NCBI RefSeq assembly: GCF_000772085.1 | Contig: NZ_CP009755.1 | Location: forward strand, 1,364,001 to 1,428,000 | Source: Curtobacterium sp. MR_MD2014 | GTDB lineage: Bacteria > Actinomycetota > Actinomycetes > Actinomycetales > Microbacteriaceae | Reading direction: 5' to 3' | Length of the DNA stretch: 64,000 nt | Shown here: in pieces, positions 1 to 9,517 of the stretch | Position numbering within the stretch: position 1 is the first letter of the stretch | Layout: every line of letters begins with the position of its first letter | Made by a program: the position numbers and the translations under genes | The notes under the pieces: generated by a model | What the model was told of the DNA's origin: nothing | The model's input: only the letters and a program-made list of their open reading frames with translations | Database searches by the model: none

Positions 1-80
1 TCAGCGATGCCACAACCCGGCGGCAGCGCGGCACACCAGCGGTCGTCAGACAGCATCCCCAGGAACAAGAGGGAAACGAG

Positions 81-482
81 ATGCCACTCTCGGAGCAAGA
101 GCAGCGACTCCTCGAAGAGATGGAGCGGAGCCTCTACCAGAACGACTCCGACTTCGTGGCGCGTGTCACGCGCCGCCAGGGACGCGCGAGTTACACGTCC
201 ATCACGATCGGTGTGCTCGGTGCCCTCGTGGGGATCGCCATCGTCATCGTGGCGCTCGTCGTGAAGCAGCCGTGGCTCGGGCTGCCGGGCTTCGTGGTGA
301 TGCTCGCCGGTGTGCTCTACGCGCTGCGCCCAGGGATGCGGATGTCGAAGTCCGGGGCGAAGGCGCCGCGGGCGAAGGGGCAGTCCGCGGGTCGGCCGTC
401 GCGGCCGTCCTCCTCCGGTGGCTCCTTCATGGACCGCATGAACGAGCGCTGGGACAAGCGCAACGACCCGGGGCAGCAGTAG
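81..482 (+). CDS. DUF3040 family small membrane protein
   Basis: A 133-residue protein whose opening, MPLSEQEQRLLEEMERSLY, is the hallmark of the actinobacterial DUF3040 family; the molecular function is unknown. A cytosolic amphipathic N-terminus (residues 1–35) is followed by two likely membrane spans (about 40–61 and 66–83) and a basic, Ser/Gly/Lys-rich tail that is probably disordered. The ATG at 81 has a purine-rich site (GAGGGAAACGAG) just upstream. Members of this family commonly lie just upstream of mraZ in actinobacteria, as here, but a perfect hairpin follows the gene and about 740 bases separate it from mraZ, so it is probably a separate transcript. Family assignment is firm; role is open. 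Confidence 0.9.
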   Translation: MPLSEQEQRLLEEMERSLYQNDSDFVARVTRRQGRASYTSITIGVLGALVGIAIVIVALVVKQPWLGLPGFVVMLAGVLYALRPGMRMSKSGAKAPRAKGQSAGRPSRPSSSGGSFMDRMNERWDKRNDPGQQ

Positions 483-510
483 CCGCACCGCACGCCCTCC
501 ACACGCCTCC

Positions 511-540
511 ACGGGGCCGGTCCTTCGGGACCGGCCCCGT
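511..540 (+). terminator. Hairpin terminator after the DUF3040 gene
   Basis: A perfect 13-bp stem (511–523 with 528–540) is capped by a TTCG tetraloop and starts 28 bases after the stop codon. No T-run follows, which is usual for terminators in such GC-rich DNA. Confidence 0.75.
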
Positions 541-669
541 CGTCGTGTCCGGTGTCGGGGTCGTGCTCGTGGCCGCTGCTCCGCGCCGTCCGCCCGCCAG
601 TGACACCCGCCCGTGGCACCCGTGCCCGCCCTCGCACCCCGTGCTCCTGCCGCTGTCCCTGGCGAATCC

Positions 670-778
670 GGGCGTGCCTGGTCGAACCGGGCGTCCCGGG
701 CTCGCGGGTGCCGGCGCGCTCGAGTGTGCCTGGTGGAACCGGGCATAGCTGGTGGAGCCGGGCGTACCGGGTCGAACG
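670..778 (+). repeat. Diverged 19-bp repeat units, locus 1
   Basis: Units resembling GGGCGTGCCTGGTCGAACC occur at 670–688 and, in uninterrupted 19-base steps, at 722–740, 741–759 and 760–778. A reverse-oriented partial unit sits near 786–800. The same unit, in reverse orientation, forms a clean four-copy array at 37729–37804. Confidence 0.75.
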
Positions 779-935
779 GAACCATCAGGTATGCCCGATT
801 CCGCCTGCCATCGCGGGTGTGATGGGAAGGAACGGGCGCGACGGCGCGACGGGCGCGACGGCGCGTCGGCGCGAGGGGCGCGATCTCGCGAGGGGCGCGA
901 CGTGCGCCACGGGCGCGATGGGCGTGAGCACGCAT

Positions 936-979
936 CGGACGGGAGGCGCGGGGCGGTCGTGCGCCGAGCCTCCCGTCCG
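936..979. repeat. Palindrome of the GGACGGGAGGC family, copy 1
   Basis: Arms CGGACGGGAGGC (936–947) and GCCTCCCGTCCG (968–979) are perfect 12-bp complements around a 20-base centre. Related palindromes occur at 21910–21951, 32137–32180, 37614–37659 and 60318–60366. This copy is not directly behind a gene. Confidence 0.8.
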
Positions 980-1014
980 GCGCGCCCTCGGCTGCTCCCG
1001 AGCCTGCGAATGTC

Positions 1015-1049
1015 CTCCACTTCCCTCCACCCCCTCCACTCCGCTCCAC
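1015..1049 (-). promoter_or_regulatory. Inverted array of four GTGGAG boxes (possible second MraZ operator)
   Basis: CTCCAC occurs at 1015, 1025, 1034 and 1044. Read on the minus strand this is four GTGGAG boxes spaced 10, 9 and 10 bases, matching the GTGG-based, 10-base-spaced boxes at the mraZ promoter but in opposite orientation. Function is inferred from the match only. Confidence 0.4.
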
Positions 1050-1164
1050 GCCCGCGTGCTTCCGGGGAAGTGACGAGCAGAGAGGCGAGCTACGAGCTCC
1101 GGTGACCACCCCAGATCGGGGGATCGGGGCAGATTCGGGAGCGCCGACCGTTCCGCGGGGAGCG

Positions 1165-1202
1165 AAGTGGAGTAAAGTGGGGATCACGACGGTCCGGTGG
1201 AG
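1165..1202 (+). promoter_or_regulatory. mraZ promoter with MraZ-box operator
   Basis: AAGTGG occurs at 1165–1170 and again at 1175–1180, exactly one helical turn apart, and GTGGAG recurs in phase at 1197–1202. A -10-like hexamer TAAAGT (1173–1178) lies inside the boxes, so a bound regulator would cover the promoter. MraZ is known in other bacteria to bind such direct repeats upstream of its own gene. Confidence 0.7.
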
Positions 1203-1220
1203 CGGAGGGGAGGCCCCGAC

Positions 1221-1652
1221 GTGCTGCTCGGTACCCATGCCCCGAAGCTCGACGAGAAGGGTCGCGTGATCCTCCCCGCCAAGTTCCGGGACGAGCTGTC
1301 CGGCGGACTCGTGATGACCCGTGGGCAGGAGCGCTGCGTCGTCGTCTTCAGTGCGGACACGTTCGAGCAACTGCACGAACGGATCCGGACGGCTCCGATG
1401 ACGTCGAAGCGCACCCGGGACTACATGCGCCTGTTCCTCTCCGGAGCGAGCGCGGAGACCCCGGACAAGCAGAACCGCGTGACGATCCCGCAGAACCTCC
1501 GTGAGTACGCGGGGCTCGAACGGGACCTCACGGTCATCGGCAGCGGTGACCGTGCCGAGATCTGGTCGACCCCCGCGTGGGAGGCCTACTACGCCGAGGT
1601 CGAAGAGGGCTTCGCCGACAACGACGAGGAGGTGATCCCGGGGATCTTCTGA
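1221..1652 (+). CDS. mraZ: Transcriptional regulator MraZ
   Basis: A 143-residue protein with the two SpoVT/AbrB-like half-domains of Mra[16 protein letters not shown] (residues 9–23) and [18 protein letters not shown] (82–99). MraZ is a ring-forming DNA-binding protein that regulates its own division/cell-wall operon. I chose the GTG at 1221 because MraZ proteins start LLGTH and an AGGGGAGG site lies 7 bases upstream; the in-frame GTG at 1197 lies within the promoter repeats. It heads the dcw cluster, with about 110 bases before rsmH. Confidence 0.96.
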   Translation: MLLGTHAPKLDEKGRVILPAKFRDELSGGLVMTRGQERCVVVFSADTFEQLHERIRTAPMTSKRTRDYMRLFLSGASAETPDKQNRVTIPQNLREYAGLERDLTVIGSGDRAEIWSTPAWEAYYAEVEEGFADNDEEVIPGIF

Positions 1653-1760
1653 TCCGCGGATCGGGACTCCCAGCCGTGGTGCCCTGACACACCTTCCCCG
1701 GTGTCAGGTCGCATGGATGGGGATCCGGGTGCGTGGCCCAGACGGTCACAGGGGCTGCAC

Positions 1761-2717
1761 ATGGCCGAAGACCAGCCGAAGTTCCCGCACACGCCGGTGA
1801 TGCTCCAGCGCATCGTCGACCTGTTCGTCCCGGCCCTCGACGGCCCGGGCAAGGTCGTCGTCGACGCGACCCTCGGCATGGGCGGCCACTCCGAGGCGCT
1901 GCTCGAACGGTTCCCGGAGCTCACGCTCATCGGGCTCGACCGGGACACCGACGCCCTCGGCATCGCGGGGGAGCGGCTCGCTCGCTTCGGCGACCGCGTG
2001 CGCCTCGTCCACACCGTGTACGACGGGATCGTCGACGCGGTCGAGGGCGAGGGCTTCCGTCAGGTCGACGGCGTGCTGTTCGACCTCGGCGTCAGCTCGC
2101 TGCAGCTCGACCGTGCCGAGCGCGGGTTCGCCTACAGCCAGGACGCCCCGCTCGACATGCGGATGGACCGGACCGAGGGGCAGACCGCCGCCGACGTCCT
2201 CGCGACCTACGACGAGGGCGAGCTGCGCCGGATCTTCCAGCGGTACGGCGAGGAGAAGCTCGCCGGCCGGTACGCCCGTGCGATCGTCGAGCGTCGCACC
2301 GAGCGCCCGTTCGAGATGTCGGGTGACCTCGTCCAGGTGCTGCACGACGCGACACCCGTGGCCGTGCAGCGGCAGGGGCACCCGGCCAAGCGCGTGTTCC
2401 AGGCGCTCCGCATCGAGGTCAACGCCGAGCTCGCCGTGCTCGAGCGGGCGATCCCCGCCGCGCTCGACGTGATCGCGGTCGGCGGCCGGATCGTCGTCGA
2501 GTCGTACCAGTCGCTCGAGGACCGCCTCGTGAAGCGGGCACTGGTCGAGCGCACGACCTCGAGCGCCCCGGCAGGACTACCCGTCGAGCTGCCGGAGCAC
2601 GCTCCCACCTACTCCCTCGTCGTCAAGGGCGCGGAACTGGCCGACGAGGCCGAACGCGCCGCCAACCCCCGAGCCATCCCCGTGCGCCTGCGCGCGGCCG
2701 AGCGGATCCGGAAGTGA
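1761..2717 (+). CDS. rsmH: 16S rRNA (cytosine-1402-N4)-methyltransferase RsmH
   Basis: A 318-residue SAM-dependent methyltransferase that N4-methylates C1402 in the decoding centre of 16S rRNA. The N-terminus ([15 protein letters not shown]), the SAM-binding [10 protein letters not shown] at residues 39–48 and the following GLDRD are diagnostic, as is the late [14 protein letters not shown] chose ATG 1761, preceded by CAGGGG about 6 bases upstream; frame-open starts at 1701 and 1713 would add a non-conserved 16–20 residue tail. It is second in the dcw cluster, its usual place, and stops one base before the next gene. Confidence 0.95.
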   Translation: MAEDQPKFPHTPVMLQRIVDLFVPALDGPGKVVVDATLGMGGHSEALLERFPELTLIGLDRDTDALGIAGERLARFGDRVRLVHTVYDGIVDAVEGEGFRQVDGVLFDLGVSSLQLDRAERGFAYSQDAPLDMRMDRTEGQTAADVLATYDEGELRRIFQRYGEEKLAGRYARAIVERRTERPFEMSGDLVQVLHDATPVAVQRQGHPAKRVFQALRIEVNAELAVLERAIPAALDVIAVGGRIVVESYQSLEDRLVKRALVERTTSSAPAGLPVELPEHAPTYSLVVKGAELADEAERAANPRAIPVRLRAAERIRK

Positions 2718-2718
2718 C

Positions 2719-3465
2719 ATGAGCACGAACCTCGCACTCGTCGACCCCGTCGGCGCACCGACCCGTGCCCCGCACCCACCGCGCCGGGAGCGACCCGAGC
2801 TCGTCGAGGTCGCGCCGTCGAGGGCGCAGCGCCGGGCACGGCCGAAGATCGCCTACGCGGTGGTCGGCGTCGTGTCGCTCGGTGTGCTGCTCCTCGCGCA
2901 GCTCGGCATCAGCATGGTGCTGAGCCAGGGGGCGTACACGCTGGACTCGCTCGGCGCCGAGCAGACGGGGCTCTCCCGGACGCAGCAGTCGCTGTCCGAG
3001 GAGCTGCGGGTGCTCGACTCGCCGCAGAACCTGGCGCGCAACGCGAAGGCGCTGGGGATGATCGCGAACTCCACCCCGGTGTACCTCGACCCGAAGACCG
3101 GCCACGTGTACGGCACGCCGACCCCGGCGGCCCCCGACGAGGCGACCGCGAGCGGCGACAACCAGGTGCCGAACGCGCTCCTCGACCCGGTCCCGCTCGC
3201 CGCCGGCCCGGACGCGTCCGCCGGCGGGGCGAGCACGACCGACGATGCCGCCGGCACCGGTGCGACCCCGGCCGACGGCACCACGAGCACGACCGGCGGC
3301 AGCACGGACACCAGCGCGGGCGGGACGTCGGCGACCGGTGCCCAACAGGGTGCTGCGACGGCCGACACTGAGAAGAGCGCAGGCACCAGCGAGTCGGGAC
3401 GGACCGGCTCGACCACCGACGTAGAGTCCGACGCGAACCCGCTCCAGGCACCCACCACCCGGTGA
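2719..3465 (+). CDS. FtsL-like septum formation protein with a long Ser/Thr/Ala tail
   Basis: A 248-residue bitopic protein in the ftsL position between rsmH and ftsI. It has a basic cytosolic tail (1–43), one membrane span (about 44–68) and a short predicted coiled coil (72–105) ending in LARNAKALGMI, as in FtsL/DivIC-type septum proteins, which partner FtsQ and activate FtsWI. From about residue 135 the chain is low-complexity Ala/Thr/Gly/Ser, making it much longer than the roughly 100-residue FtsL of model bacteria. The start is one base after the rsmH stop. Assignment to FtsL rests on position and topology because the family's sequence conservation is weak. Confidence 0.82.
   Translation: MSTNLALVDPVGAPTRAPHPPRRERPELVEVAPSRAQRRARPKIAYAVVGVVSLGVLLLAQLGISMVLSQGAYTLDSLGAEQTGLSRTQQSLSEELRVLDSPQNLARNAKALGMIANSTPVYLDPKTGHVYGTPTPAAPDEATASGDNQVPNALLDPVPLAAGPDASAGGASTTDDAAGTGATPADGTTSTTGGSTDTSAGGTSATGAQQGAATADTEKSAGTSESGRTGSTTDVESDANPLQAPTTR
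3422..3427 (+). promoter_or_regulatory. Possible internal promoter before ftsI
   Basis: TAGAGT (3422–3427) fits a TANNNT -10 hexamer and lies within GTAGAGTCCGAC, a 12-mer repeated exactly before the YggT-family gene. Transcription would start about 80 bases before ftsI. Confidence 0.4.
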
Positions 3466-3514
3466 CCTGCGGGCGGGATCAGACTGCCGCACCACCCGGG
3501 AAGGACCGCACCGC

Positions 3515-5284
3515 GTGACGAAGACGATCCGCAACCCTCGACTGCGCTACAGCGTGGTGATCATCGCCGTGATCGCCCTCGTGGCGGTCTTCGTGATCCG
3601 ACTGGTCGACATCCAGGTGGTGCAGGCAGCGGCGCTGAACGAGGCGTCGAAGGCGAAGCGGAGCATCCCGGTCACCATCTACGGCAACCGCGGTGCCATC
3701 GTCGACCGCAACGGCACCGAACTCGCGGAGAGCGTCAACCGCTACAACATCGTCACCTCGCCACGACTCGTCGCGGGCTTCGACGGCAAGCTCGGTGGCG
3801 AGCGCACGAAGAAGGTCTCGGTGGACGACGCCCTGCAGGCGTTGGCGAAGGCGTCCGGCGGTGACGTGCAGGCGATGCAGAAGGCGATCGCCGCCGACCC
3901 GAAGTCGGACTTCGCCTACCTGGTCAAGGGGCTCGACGTGAAGCACTACGAGGCGGTCGTCGCCCTCGGCATCCCGTGGGTCTACAAGGAGCAGCAGTCC
4001 GCCCGCGTCTACCCGATGGGTGCCACCGGCGGTGCGCTGACCGGGTTCATGGGCACCGACGGCGCCCAGGCCGGCCTCGAGTACTCGTACGACCAGTGCC
4101 TCGCGGGCAAGAACGGCTCGGAGACGTACGAGCGCGGCGAGGACGGCGTGCAGCTCCCCGGGAGCACCCGGACGACGGAGCAGGCCAAGGACGGCGGCAC
4201 GCTCGAGACCACCATCGACAGCGACCTGCAGTACATGGCGCAGCAGACGATCGCGTCGGCGGCGCAGTCGCTGCAGGCGGAGTCCGCGACCGCGACCGTC
4301 GTGGACGTCAAGACCGGTGAGCTCCTCGCCGTCGCCGACTGGCCCACCGTGGACCCGAACGACGTCGACGCGACCACGGACAAGGGTGCGTACGGCTCGC
4401 GTGCGCTGACCTCGACCTACGAGCCCGGTTCGACCATCAAGGCGGCGATCGCGGCCGCGCTCATCGACCAGGGCAAGTCGAGCCCGACCGACCGAGCGGT
4501 GGTGCCGTACTCGCGGTCCTTCCCGTGGGGCGGCAAGATCCAGGACTCCGAGCTCCACCCGACCGAGAACCTGACGCTGACCGGCATCCTGCAGAACTCC
4601 TCGAACGTCGGCATCACCGAGCTCGGCGAGCGGCTGTCGACCCAGCAGCGGTACGACTACATGAAGAAGTTCGGCCTGTTCGAGCCCGAGTCGGCGATCC
4701 AGTACCCCGGCCAGCCGGGCATGCAGTACGGCGCGAGCCCGGACTGGGACCAGCAGACGAACATCAACTCGATGTTCGGGCAGGGCATCTCGACGACCGC
4801 CGTCCAGGTCGCGAGCGTGTTCCAGACCCTCGCCAACCAGGGTGTCCGGATCCCGCTCCACATGGTGAAGGGCTGCAAGACCTCGGACGGCAAGATGATC
4901 GACGCGCCCGACGTGGAGGGCACGCGCGTCGTGTCCGCTGCGGCAGCCGACCAGACCGTCAAGATGCTGCAGAGCGTGGTCACGGGCGGCACGCTCGTCG
5001 GGATGAAGCCGATCTCCGGCTACAACATCGCGGCGAAGACCGGTACCGCCGAGGTCGCCGAGGGCGGGAAGGGCTACGGCGGCCAGCGCATCACCTCGGT
5101 GGCCGGAATGGCACCCGCCGAGGACCCCCAGTATGTTGTCACGGTGACGTTCACGAAGCCGCAGACCAACAAGTGGTCCAGCGGAGCGGCTCCGGCGTTC
5201 CGCACTCTCATGTCCCAGGTGCTCGAGAAGTACCGAGTAGCCCCCTCCACGGCCGAGGCGCAGCTGTACCCGTCCACGTGGTGA
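3515..5284 (+). CDS. ftsI: Septal peptidoglycan transpeptidase FtsI (class B PBP)
   Basis: A 589-residue class B penicillin-binding protein that cross-links septal peptidoglycan together with FtsW. A short cytosolic tail is followed by one membrane span (about 11–29), a dimerisation/pedestal domain starting IYGNRGAIVDRNGTELA, and the transpeptidase domain with all three motifs: S306-T-I-K309 (acylated serine), S362-S-N364 and K508-T-G510. GTG 3515 has GGGAAGGACC upstream. The last codon overlaps the possible GTG of murE. Nothing looks disrupted. Confidence 0.96.
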   Translation: MTKTIRNPRLRYSVVIIAVIALVAVFVIRLVDIQVVQAAALNEASKAKRSIPVTIYGNRGAIVDRNGTELAESVNRYNIVTSPRLVAGFDGKLGGERTKKVSVDDALQALAKASGGDVQAMQKAIAADPKSDFAYLVKGLDVKHYEAVVALGIPWVYKEQQSARVYPMGATGGALTGFMGTDGAQAGLEYSYDQCLAGKNGSETYERGEDGVQLPGSTRTTEQAKDGGTLETTIDSDLQYMAQQTIASAAQSLQAESATATVVDVKTGELLAVADWPTVDPNDVDATTDKGAYGSRALTSTYEPGSTIKAAIAAALIDQGKSSPTDRAVVPYSRSFPWGGKIQDSELHPTENLTLTGILQNSSNVGITELGERLSTQQRYDYMKKFGLFEPESAIQYPGQPGMQYGASPDWDQQTNINSMFGQGISTTAVQVASVFQTLANQGVRIPLHMVKGCKTSDGKMIDAPDVEGTRVVSAAAADQTVKMLQSVVTGGTLVGMKPISGYNIAAKTGTAEVAEGGKGYGGQRITSVAGMAPAEDPQYVVTVTFTKPQTNKWSSGAAPAFRTLMSQVLEKYRVAPSTAEAQLYPSTW

Positions 5285-5298
5285 GGAAGAAGGAGCAC

Positions 5299-6924
5299 TT
5301 GTCCGCACGGATCCCCCCGGTCCTCCGACCCGAACACCCGACCCCGAGGAGCGTCGCCGAACTCGCGAACGCGTTCGGCATGCGCGTGGTCGGCTCCGTC
5401 GACGCCGTCGAGACGACGGGCGTCACGCTGAGCGCTGCCGAGGTGCAGCCGGGTGACCTGTTCGTCGGCGTGCACGGCGCGAACCGACACGGCGCCCAGT
5501 TCGCGACCGAGGCCGCCGAGCGCGGTGCCGTCGCGGTGCTGACCGACGCCGACGGCGTCGCACTCGCCGAGCCCTCCGGCCTGCCGGTGCTGGTGGTCGA
5601 GGACCCGCGCGCCGCGCTCGGCGACGTCTCGGCGTGGGTCTACCGCACCCACCCGGACGAGGCCACCGACCTGCCGCAGCTCTTCGCGACGACGGGCACG
5701 AACGGCAAGACCAGCACGTCGTACATCCTCGAGGGCATCCTCAAGCAGCTCGGCCTGGTCACCGGCCTCAGCTCGACCGCGGAGCGCCACATCGGCTCGC
5801 TCAGCGTGACGAGCCGCCTGACCACCCCCGAGGCGAGCGAGATGCACGCGCTCCTGGCCCGCATGCGCGAGTCCGAGGTCCGCGCCGTCGCCGTCGAGGT
5901 CAGCGCCCAGGCCCTGAGCCGCCATCGCGTCGACGGCATCGTGTTCGACGTCGCCGGGTTCACGAACCTGTCCCACGACCACCTCGACGACTACGCCGAC
6001 ATGGAGGAGTACTACCAGGCGAAGCTCCCGCTGTTCCAGCCCGAGCACGCCCGTCGCGGCGTCGTCTCGCTGGACACCGACTGGGGCCACCGCGTGGTGC
6101 AGGACTCCCGCATCCCCGTCACGACGATCACGGTGCACCCCGAGGTCGAGGCCGAGTGGCACGTCGACATCGTCGAGGCGCACGCCGCCTACACCGAGTT
6201 CCGCCTCACCGGGCCCGAGGGGCGTGAGCTCACGACCCGTGTGCCGCTCATCGGCTGGCACATGGCGGCCAACGCGGCGCTCGCGATCGTGATGCTCGTC
6301 GAGGGCGGGTTCGAGCTCGGCGCCATCGCGCACGCCCTCGGCTCGAACCACCGGCACTACGCGGACGAGACCGACGAGCAGCCGGTCAGCGCCATCGAGT
6401 GCTACCTGCCCGGTCGGACCGAGCGGGTGTCGGGGGACGCCGGCCCGAGCGTCTACGTCGACTTCGGTCACAGCGCCGACGCCTTCGAGAACACGCTGGC
6501 GGCCGTCCGGCAGTTCACGCCGGGCAGGGTCCTCATGCTCTTCGGCGCCGACGGCGACCGCGACACGACGAAGCGCGGCGACATGGCGCGCGTCGCCGCC
6601 GCGGGGAGCGACATCCTCGTCGTCACGGACCACCACCCGCGCTTCGAGGACGCCGCGTCCATCCGGAAGACCCTGGTCGACGCCGCGCGCGAGGCCTACC
6701 CGGACCACGAGACGTACGAGGTCAGCCCGCCGGAGGCGGCGATCCGCACGGCCGTGAGCCTGGTCGGCGACGGGGACTCGATCCTCTGGGCCGGCCCCGG
6801 CCACCAGGACTACCGCGACATCGCGGGCGTCCGGACGCCCTACTCGGCGCGTGACGAGGCCCGGCAGGCACTGCGCGAGGCCGGCTGGGAGCCGAACTCC
6901 GGCCCGGCGGAGGAGACCCGATGA
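5299..6924 (+). CDS. murE: MurE: UDP-MurNAc-dipeptide ligase adding residue 3
   Basis: A 541-residue Mur ligase that adds the third stem-peptide residue to UDP-MurNAc-L-Ala(or Gly)-D-Glu in the cytosol. ATP-binding GTNGKT is at residues 133–138, and the central and C-terminal ligase domains are complete. The loop that reads D-N-P-R in diaminopimelate-adding MurE reads D444-H-H-P-R448 here, so the amino acid added may not be diaminopimelate; Microbacteriaceae are known for group B peptidoglycan with homoserine, ornithine or lysine instead. Start: TTG 5299 follows a strong GAAGGAG at 4-base spacing; a GTG at 5281 overlapping the ftsI stop is the alternative. Confidence 0.93.
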   Translation: MSARIPPVLRPEHPTPRSVAELANAFGMRVVGSVDAVETTGVTLSAAEVQPGDLFVGVHGANRHGAQFATEAAERGAVAVLTDADGVALAEPSGLPVLVVEDPRAALGDVSAWVYRTHPDEATDLPQLFATTGTNGKTSTSYILEGILKQLGLVTGLSSTAERHIGSLSVTSRLTTPEASEMHALLARMRESEVRAVAVEVSAQALSRHRVDGIVFDVAGFTNLSHDHLDDYADMEEYYQAKLPLFQPEHARRGVVSLDTDWGHRVVQDSRIPVTTITVHPEVEAEWHVDIVEAHAAYTEFRLTGPEGRELTTRVPLIGWHMAANAALAIVMLVEGGFELGAIAHALGSNHRHYADETDEQPVSAIECYLPGRTERVSGDAGPSVYVDFGHSADAFENTLAAVRQFTPGRVLMLFGADGDRDTTKRGDMARVAAAGSDILVVTDHHPRFEDAASIRKTLVDAAREAYPDHETYEVSPPEAAIRTAVSLVGDGDSILWAGPGHQDYRDIAGVRTPYSARDEARQALREAGWEPNSGPAEETR

Positions 6925-8417
6925 TCGCCCTGACCCTCGCCGAGATCGCCGCCGCGATCGGCGGCGAGCTCGTCAGCGGTGCCCCGGAGCAGGTCGTCGA
7001 CGGCAGCGTCGAGACCGACTCGCGCCTCGTCGACACCGGCAGCGTGTTCTTCGCGCTGCTCGGGGAGGAGACCGACGGCCACCGCTTCGTGCCGAACGCG
7101 GTCGAGGCCGGTGCGGCCCTGGTCGTGACCGAGCGCGCCGTCGACCTGCCCGACGGCGCCGGCACCGCGCAGGTCGTCGTGTCCGACGGCTACGCCGCCC
7201 TCGCCGCCCTCGCGCACGAGGTCGTGGCGCGGGTCCGCGCCTCGAGCGCCCACCGCGTCGACGAGCAGGGACTGCCGGCGCCGCTGCGCGTCGTCGGGAT
7301 CACCGGCTCGAACGGCAAGACGAGCACCAAGAACATGCTCCGCACGATCCTCGAGCAGCACGGTGCGACCGTGGCGCCGCAGGGATCGTTCAACAACCAC
7401 GTCGGCGCCCCCGTCTCGATGCTCCGCATCACCCACGACACGCGGTTCCTCGTCGTGGAGATGGGTGCCAGCGGCCAGGGGCACATCGCCAAGCTCGTCG
7501 CGATCGCCGAGCCGGACGTCGGCGTCGTCCTGAAGGTCGGGCTCGCACACGCCGGCGAGTTCGGCGGGATCGAGGCGACCCAGCGCGCGAAGTCGGAGAT
7601 GGTCACCGACCTGCCCGCCACCGCGACCGCACTGCTCAACGTGGACGACGACCGCGTCGCGTCCATGCGTGCCCTCACCGACGCGACCGTCGTCGGCTTC
7701 GGCACGTCCGCCGGCGCGGACTACCGCGTCTCCGGCATCGAGACGGACCGCAGCGGTACGCGCTTCACGCTCACCGCGCCTCCCGTCCCGGCCGAGGCCG
7801 CCGCGGACCGTCCTGGAGGCACGTCCCCGGTCCCGCAGACCGTCGACGTCCGCCTCGCCATCCTCGGCGAGCACCACGCGATGAACGCGTCGGCCGCCCT
7901 CACCGTCGCCCACCTGTGGGGCGTCCCGCTCGCCGCCGGCGCCGAGGCGCTCGCGTCGATGACGCGGGCCGAGCGCTGGCGCATGGAGCTGCTCCAGGGC
8001 GGACCGGAGGGCGTGACCGTCATCAACGACGCCTACAACGCGTCGCCGGACTCGACGGCCGCGGCGCTCCGCACCCTGGCGCAGGTCGTGCGTCCGGGGG
8101 AGCGCTCCGTCGCCGTGCTCGGCGAGATGGCGGAGCTCGGGGAGTTCTCGACGGAGGAGCACGACCGCATCGGTCGGCTCGTCGTCCGTCTCGGCATCGG
8201 ACAGCTCGTGGTCGTCGGACCCGGCGCCGCGCCGATCCACCAGGCCGCCACCCTCGAGGGATCGTGGGACGGCGAGTCCGTGTACATCGAGGACGTCGAC
8301 GCAGCCGTCCACGCCCTGCAGGAGATGGTCCGCCCCGGCGACGTCGTCCTCGTCAAGTCCTCGAAGTCCGCCGAACTGCGATTCCTCGGCGACCGCCTCG
8401 GAGGTGTCACCGAATGA
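6921..8417 (+). CDS. murF: MurF: UDP-MurNAc-tripeptide–D-Ala-D-Ala ligase
   Basis: A 498-residue Mur ligase that joins D-Ala-D-Ala to the UDP-MurNAc-tripeptide, finishing the cytoplasmic pentapeptide precursor. ATP-binding GSNGKT is at residues 129–134; [10 protein letters not shown] in the second half is typical of MurF. The length is slightly above the usual 450–480 because of a loop near residues 290–310 ([15 protein letters not shown]). ATG 6921 overlaps the murE stop (ATGA), so translation is probably coupled. Confidence 0.95.
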   Translation: MIALTLAEIAAAIGGELVSGAPEQVVDGSVETDSRLVDTGSVFFALLGEETDGHRFVPNAVEAGAALVVTERAVDLPDGAGTAQVVVSDGYAALAALAHEVVARVRASSAHRVDEQGLPAPLRVVGITGSNGKTSTKNMLRTILEQHGATVAPQGSFNNHVGAPVSMLRITHDTRFLVVEMGASGQGHIAKLVAIAEPDVGVVLKVGLAHAGEFGGIEATQRAKSEMVTDLPATATALLNVDDDRVASMRALTDATVVGFGTSAGADYRVSGIETDRSGTRFTLTAPPVPAEAAADRPGGTSPVPQTVDVRLAILGEHHAMNASAALTVAHLWGVPLAAGAEALASMTRAERWRMELLQGGPEGVTVINDAYNASPDSTAAALRTLAQVVRPGERSVAVLGEMAELGEFSTEEHDRIGRLVVRLGIGQLVVVGPGAAPIHQAATLEGSWDGESVYIEDVDAAVHALQEMVRPGDVVLVKSSKSAELRFLGDRLGGVTE

Positions 8418-9517
8418 TCGCGCTCCTCGTCGCCGGCGCCGTGGCGCTGGTGTTCACACTGCTGCTCACACCGCTCTTCATCAAGCTGTTCCACCGCCTC
8501 GGCTGGGGACAGTTCATCCGTGACGACGGCCCGCAGTCACACCACACGAAGCGCGGTACCGCCACCATGGGCGGCATCGTCCTGATCATCGGCGCGGTGC
8601 TCGGCTACTTCGTCGGACACCTGGTGGGCCGCGACTCGGTCACGCTGTCCGGACTGCTCGTGCTCTTCCTCATGGTCGGGCTCGGGTTCGTCGGGTTCAT
8701 CGACGACTTCCTCAAGGTCCGTCGGCAGCGGAGCCTCGGGCTCGGCGGCTGGGCGAAGGTCCTGGGGCAGGTCATCGTCGGCGTCGTGTTCGCGACGATC
8801 GCCCTCGTCGTGCCGACCGGCAACGGCAAGCCCCCGGCATCGACGATGATCTCCGCGATCCGCGACGTCCCGTGGTTGGACTTCATGGTGCTCGGAACCG
8901 TCATCGGGACGATCCTGTACCTCGCGTGGATCGTGCTGCTGACGGTGTCCACGTCGAACGGCGTGAACGTCGCCGACGGGCTGGACGGCCTCGCCACCGG
9001 CTCGAGCATCCTGGCGATCGGGTCGTACGTCATCATCGGCTTCTGGCAGTCGAACCAGATCTGCGGCGGCGTCCGACTCGACGAGAGCACCGCGCACGCC
9101 TGCTACAGCACGTCCGACCCGCTCGACCTCGCGGTCGTCGCGGCCGCGGTCTGCGGTGGCCTGATCGGGTTCCTCTGGTACAACACCTCGCCGGCGCAGA
9201 TCTTCCTCGGCGACACCGGTTCGCTCGGCCTCGGCGGAGCGCTGGCCGGCCTGGCGATCCTCAGCCGCACCGAGCTGCTGCTGATCCTCATCGGTGGCCT
9301 GTTCTTCATCGTGACCGGCTCGGTCATCCTGCAGCGCGCCTACTTCAAGATCACCCACGGCAAGCGCATCTTCCGGATGAGCCCGCTGCACCACCACTTC
9401 GAGCTGAAGGGGTGGGCCGAGGTGACCGTCGTCGTCCGGTTCTGGATCATCGCGGGGCTCTGCGTCGCGGCCGGTGTCGGGCTCTTCTACCTGGAGTGGA
9501 TCGCCCGTGTCGGCTGA
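8414..9517 (+). CDS. mraY: MraY: phospho-MurNAc-pentapeptide translocase
   Basis: A 367-residue polytopic membrane enzyme that transfers phospho-MurNAc-pentapeptide to undecaprenyl phosphate, making lipid I. About ten hydrophobic segments alternate with the conserved cytosolic loops: FIDDFLK (catalytic Asp97-Asp98), [27 protein letters not shown] and the HHHFELKGW motif near the C-terminus. The ATG at 8414 overlaps the murF stop by ATGA. The C-terminus overlaps the murD start by 11 bases. Confidence 0.96.
   Translation: MIALLVAGAVALVFTLLLTPLFIKLFHRLGWGQFIRDDGPQSHHTKRGTATMGGIVLIIGAVLGYFVGHLVGRDSVTLSGLLVLFLMVGLGFVGFIDDFLKVRRQRSLGLGGWAKVLGQVIVGVVFATIALVVPTGNGKPPASTMISAIRDVPWLDFMVLGTVIGTILYLAWIVLLTVSTSNGVNVADGLDGLATGSSILAIGSYVIIGFWQSNQICGGVRLDESTAHACYSTSDPLDLAVVAAAVCGGLIGFLWYNTSPAQIFLGDTGSLGLGGALAGLAILSRTELLLILIGGLFFIVTGSVILQRAYFKITHGKRIFRMSPLHHHFELKGWAEVTVVVRFWIIAGLCVAAGVGLFYLEWIARVG

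Larger units (their letters stand above)
541..1164. other. Repeat-rich intergenic region upstream of mraZ
   Basis: No gene is supportable here. It holds partial 19-bp repeat units (670–778), a low-complexity GGCGCGACG-type run (about 831–915), a large palindrome (936–979) and an array of CTCCAC repeats (1015–1049). Open frames that cross it encode Arg/Gly/Pro-rich sequence created by the repeats and have no convincing ribosome binding site. Confidence 0.7.

Noticed and set aside
552..1105. Short frames with collagen-like PGVPGRTG runs upstream of mraZ
   Set aside because: The Gly/Pro periodicity comes from the 19-bp DNA repeats; there is no credible ribosome binding site and several frames give similar patterns.
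1701..1760. Longer N-terminus for RsmH
   Set aside because: The extra residues are not conserved and ATG 1761 has the ribosome binding site.
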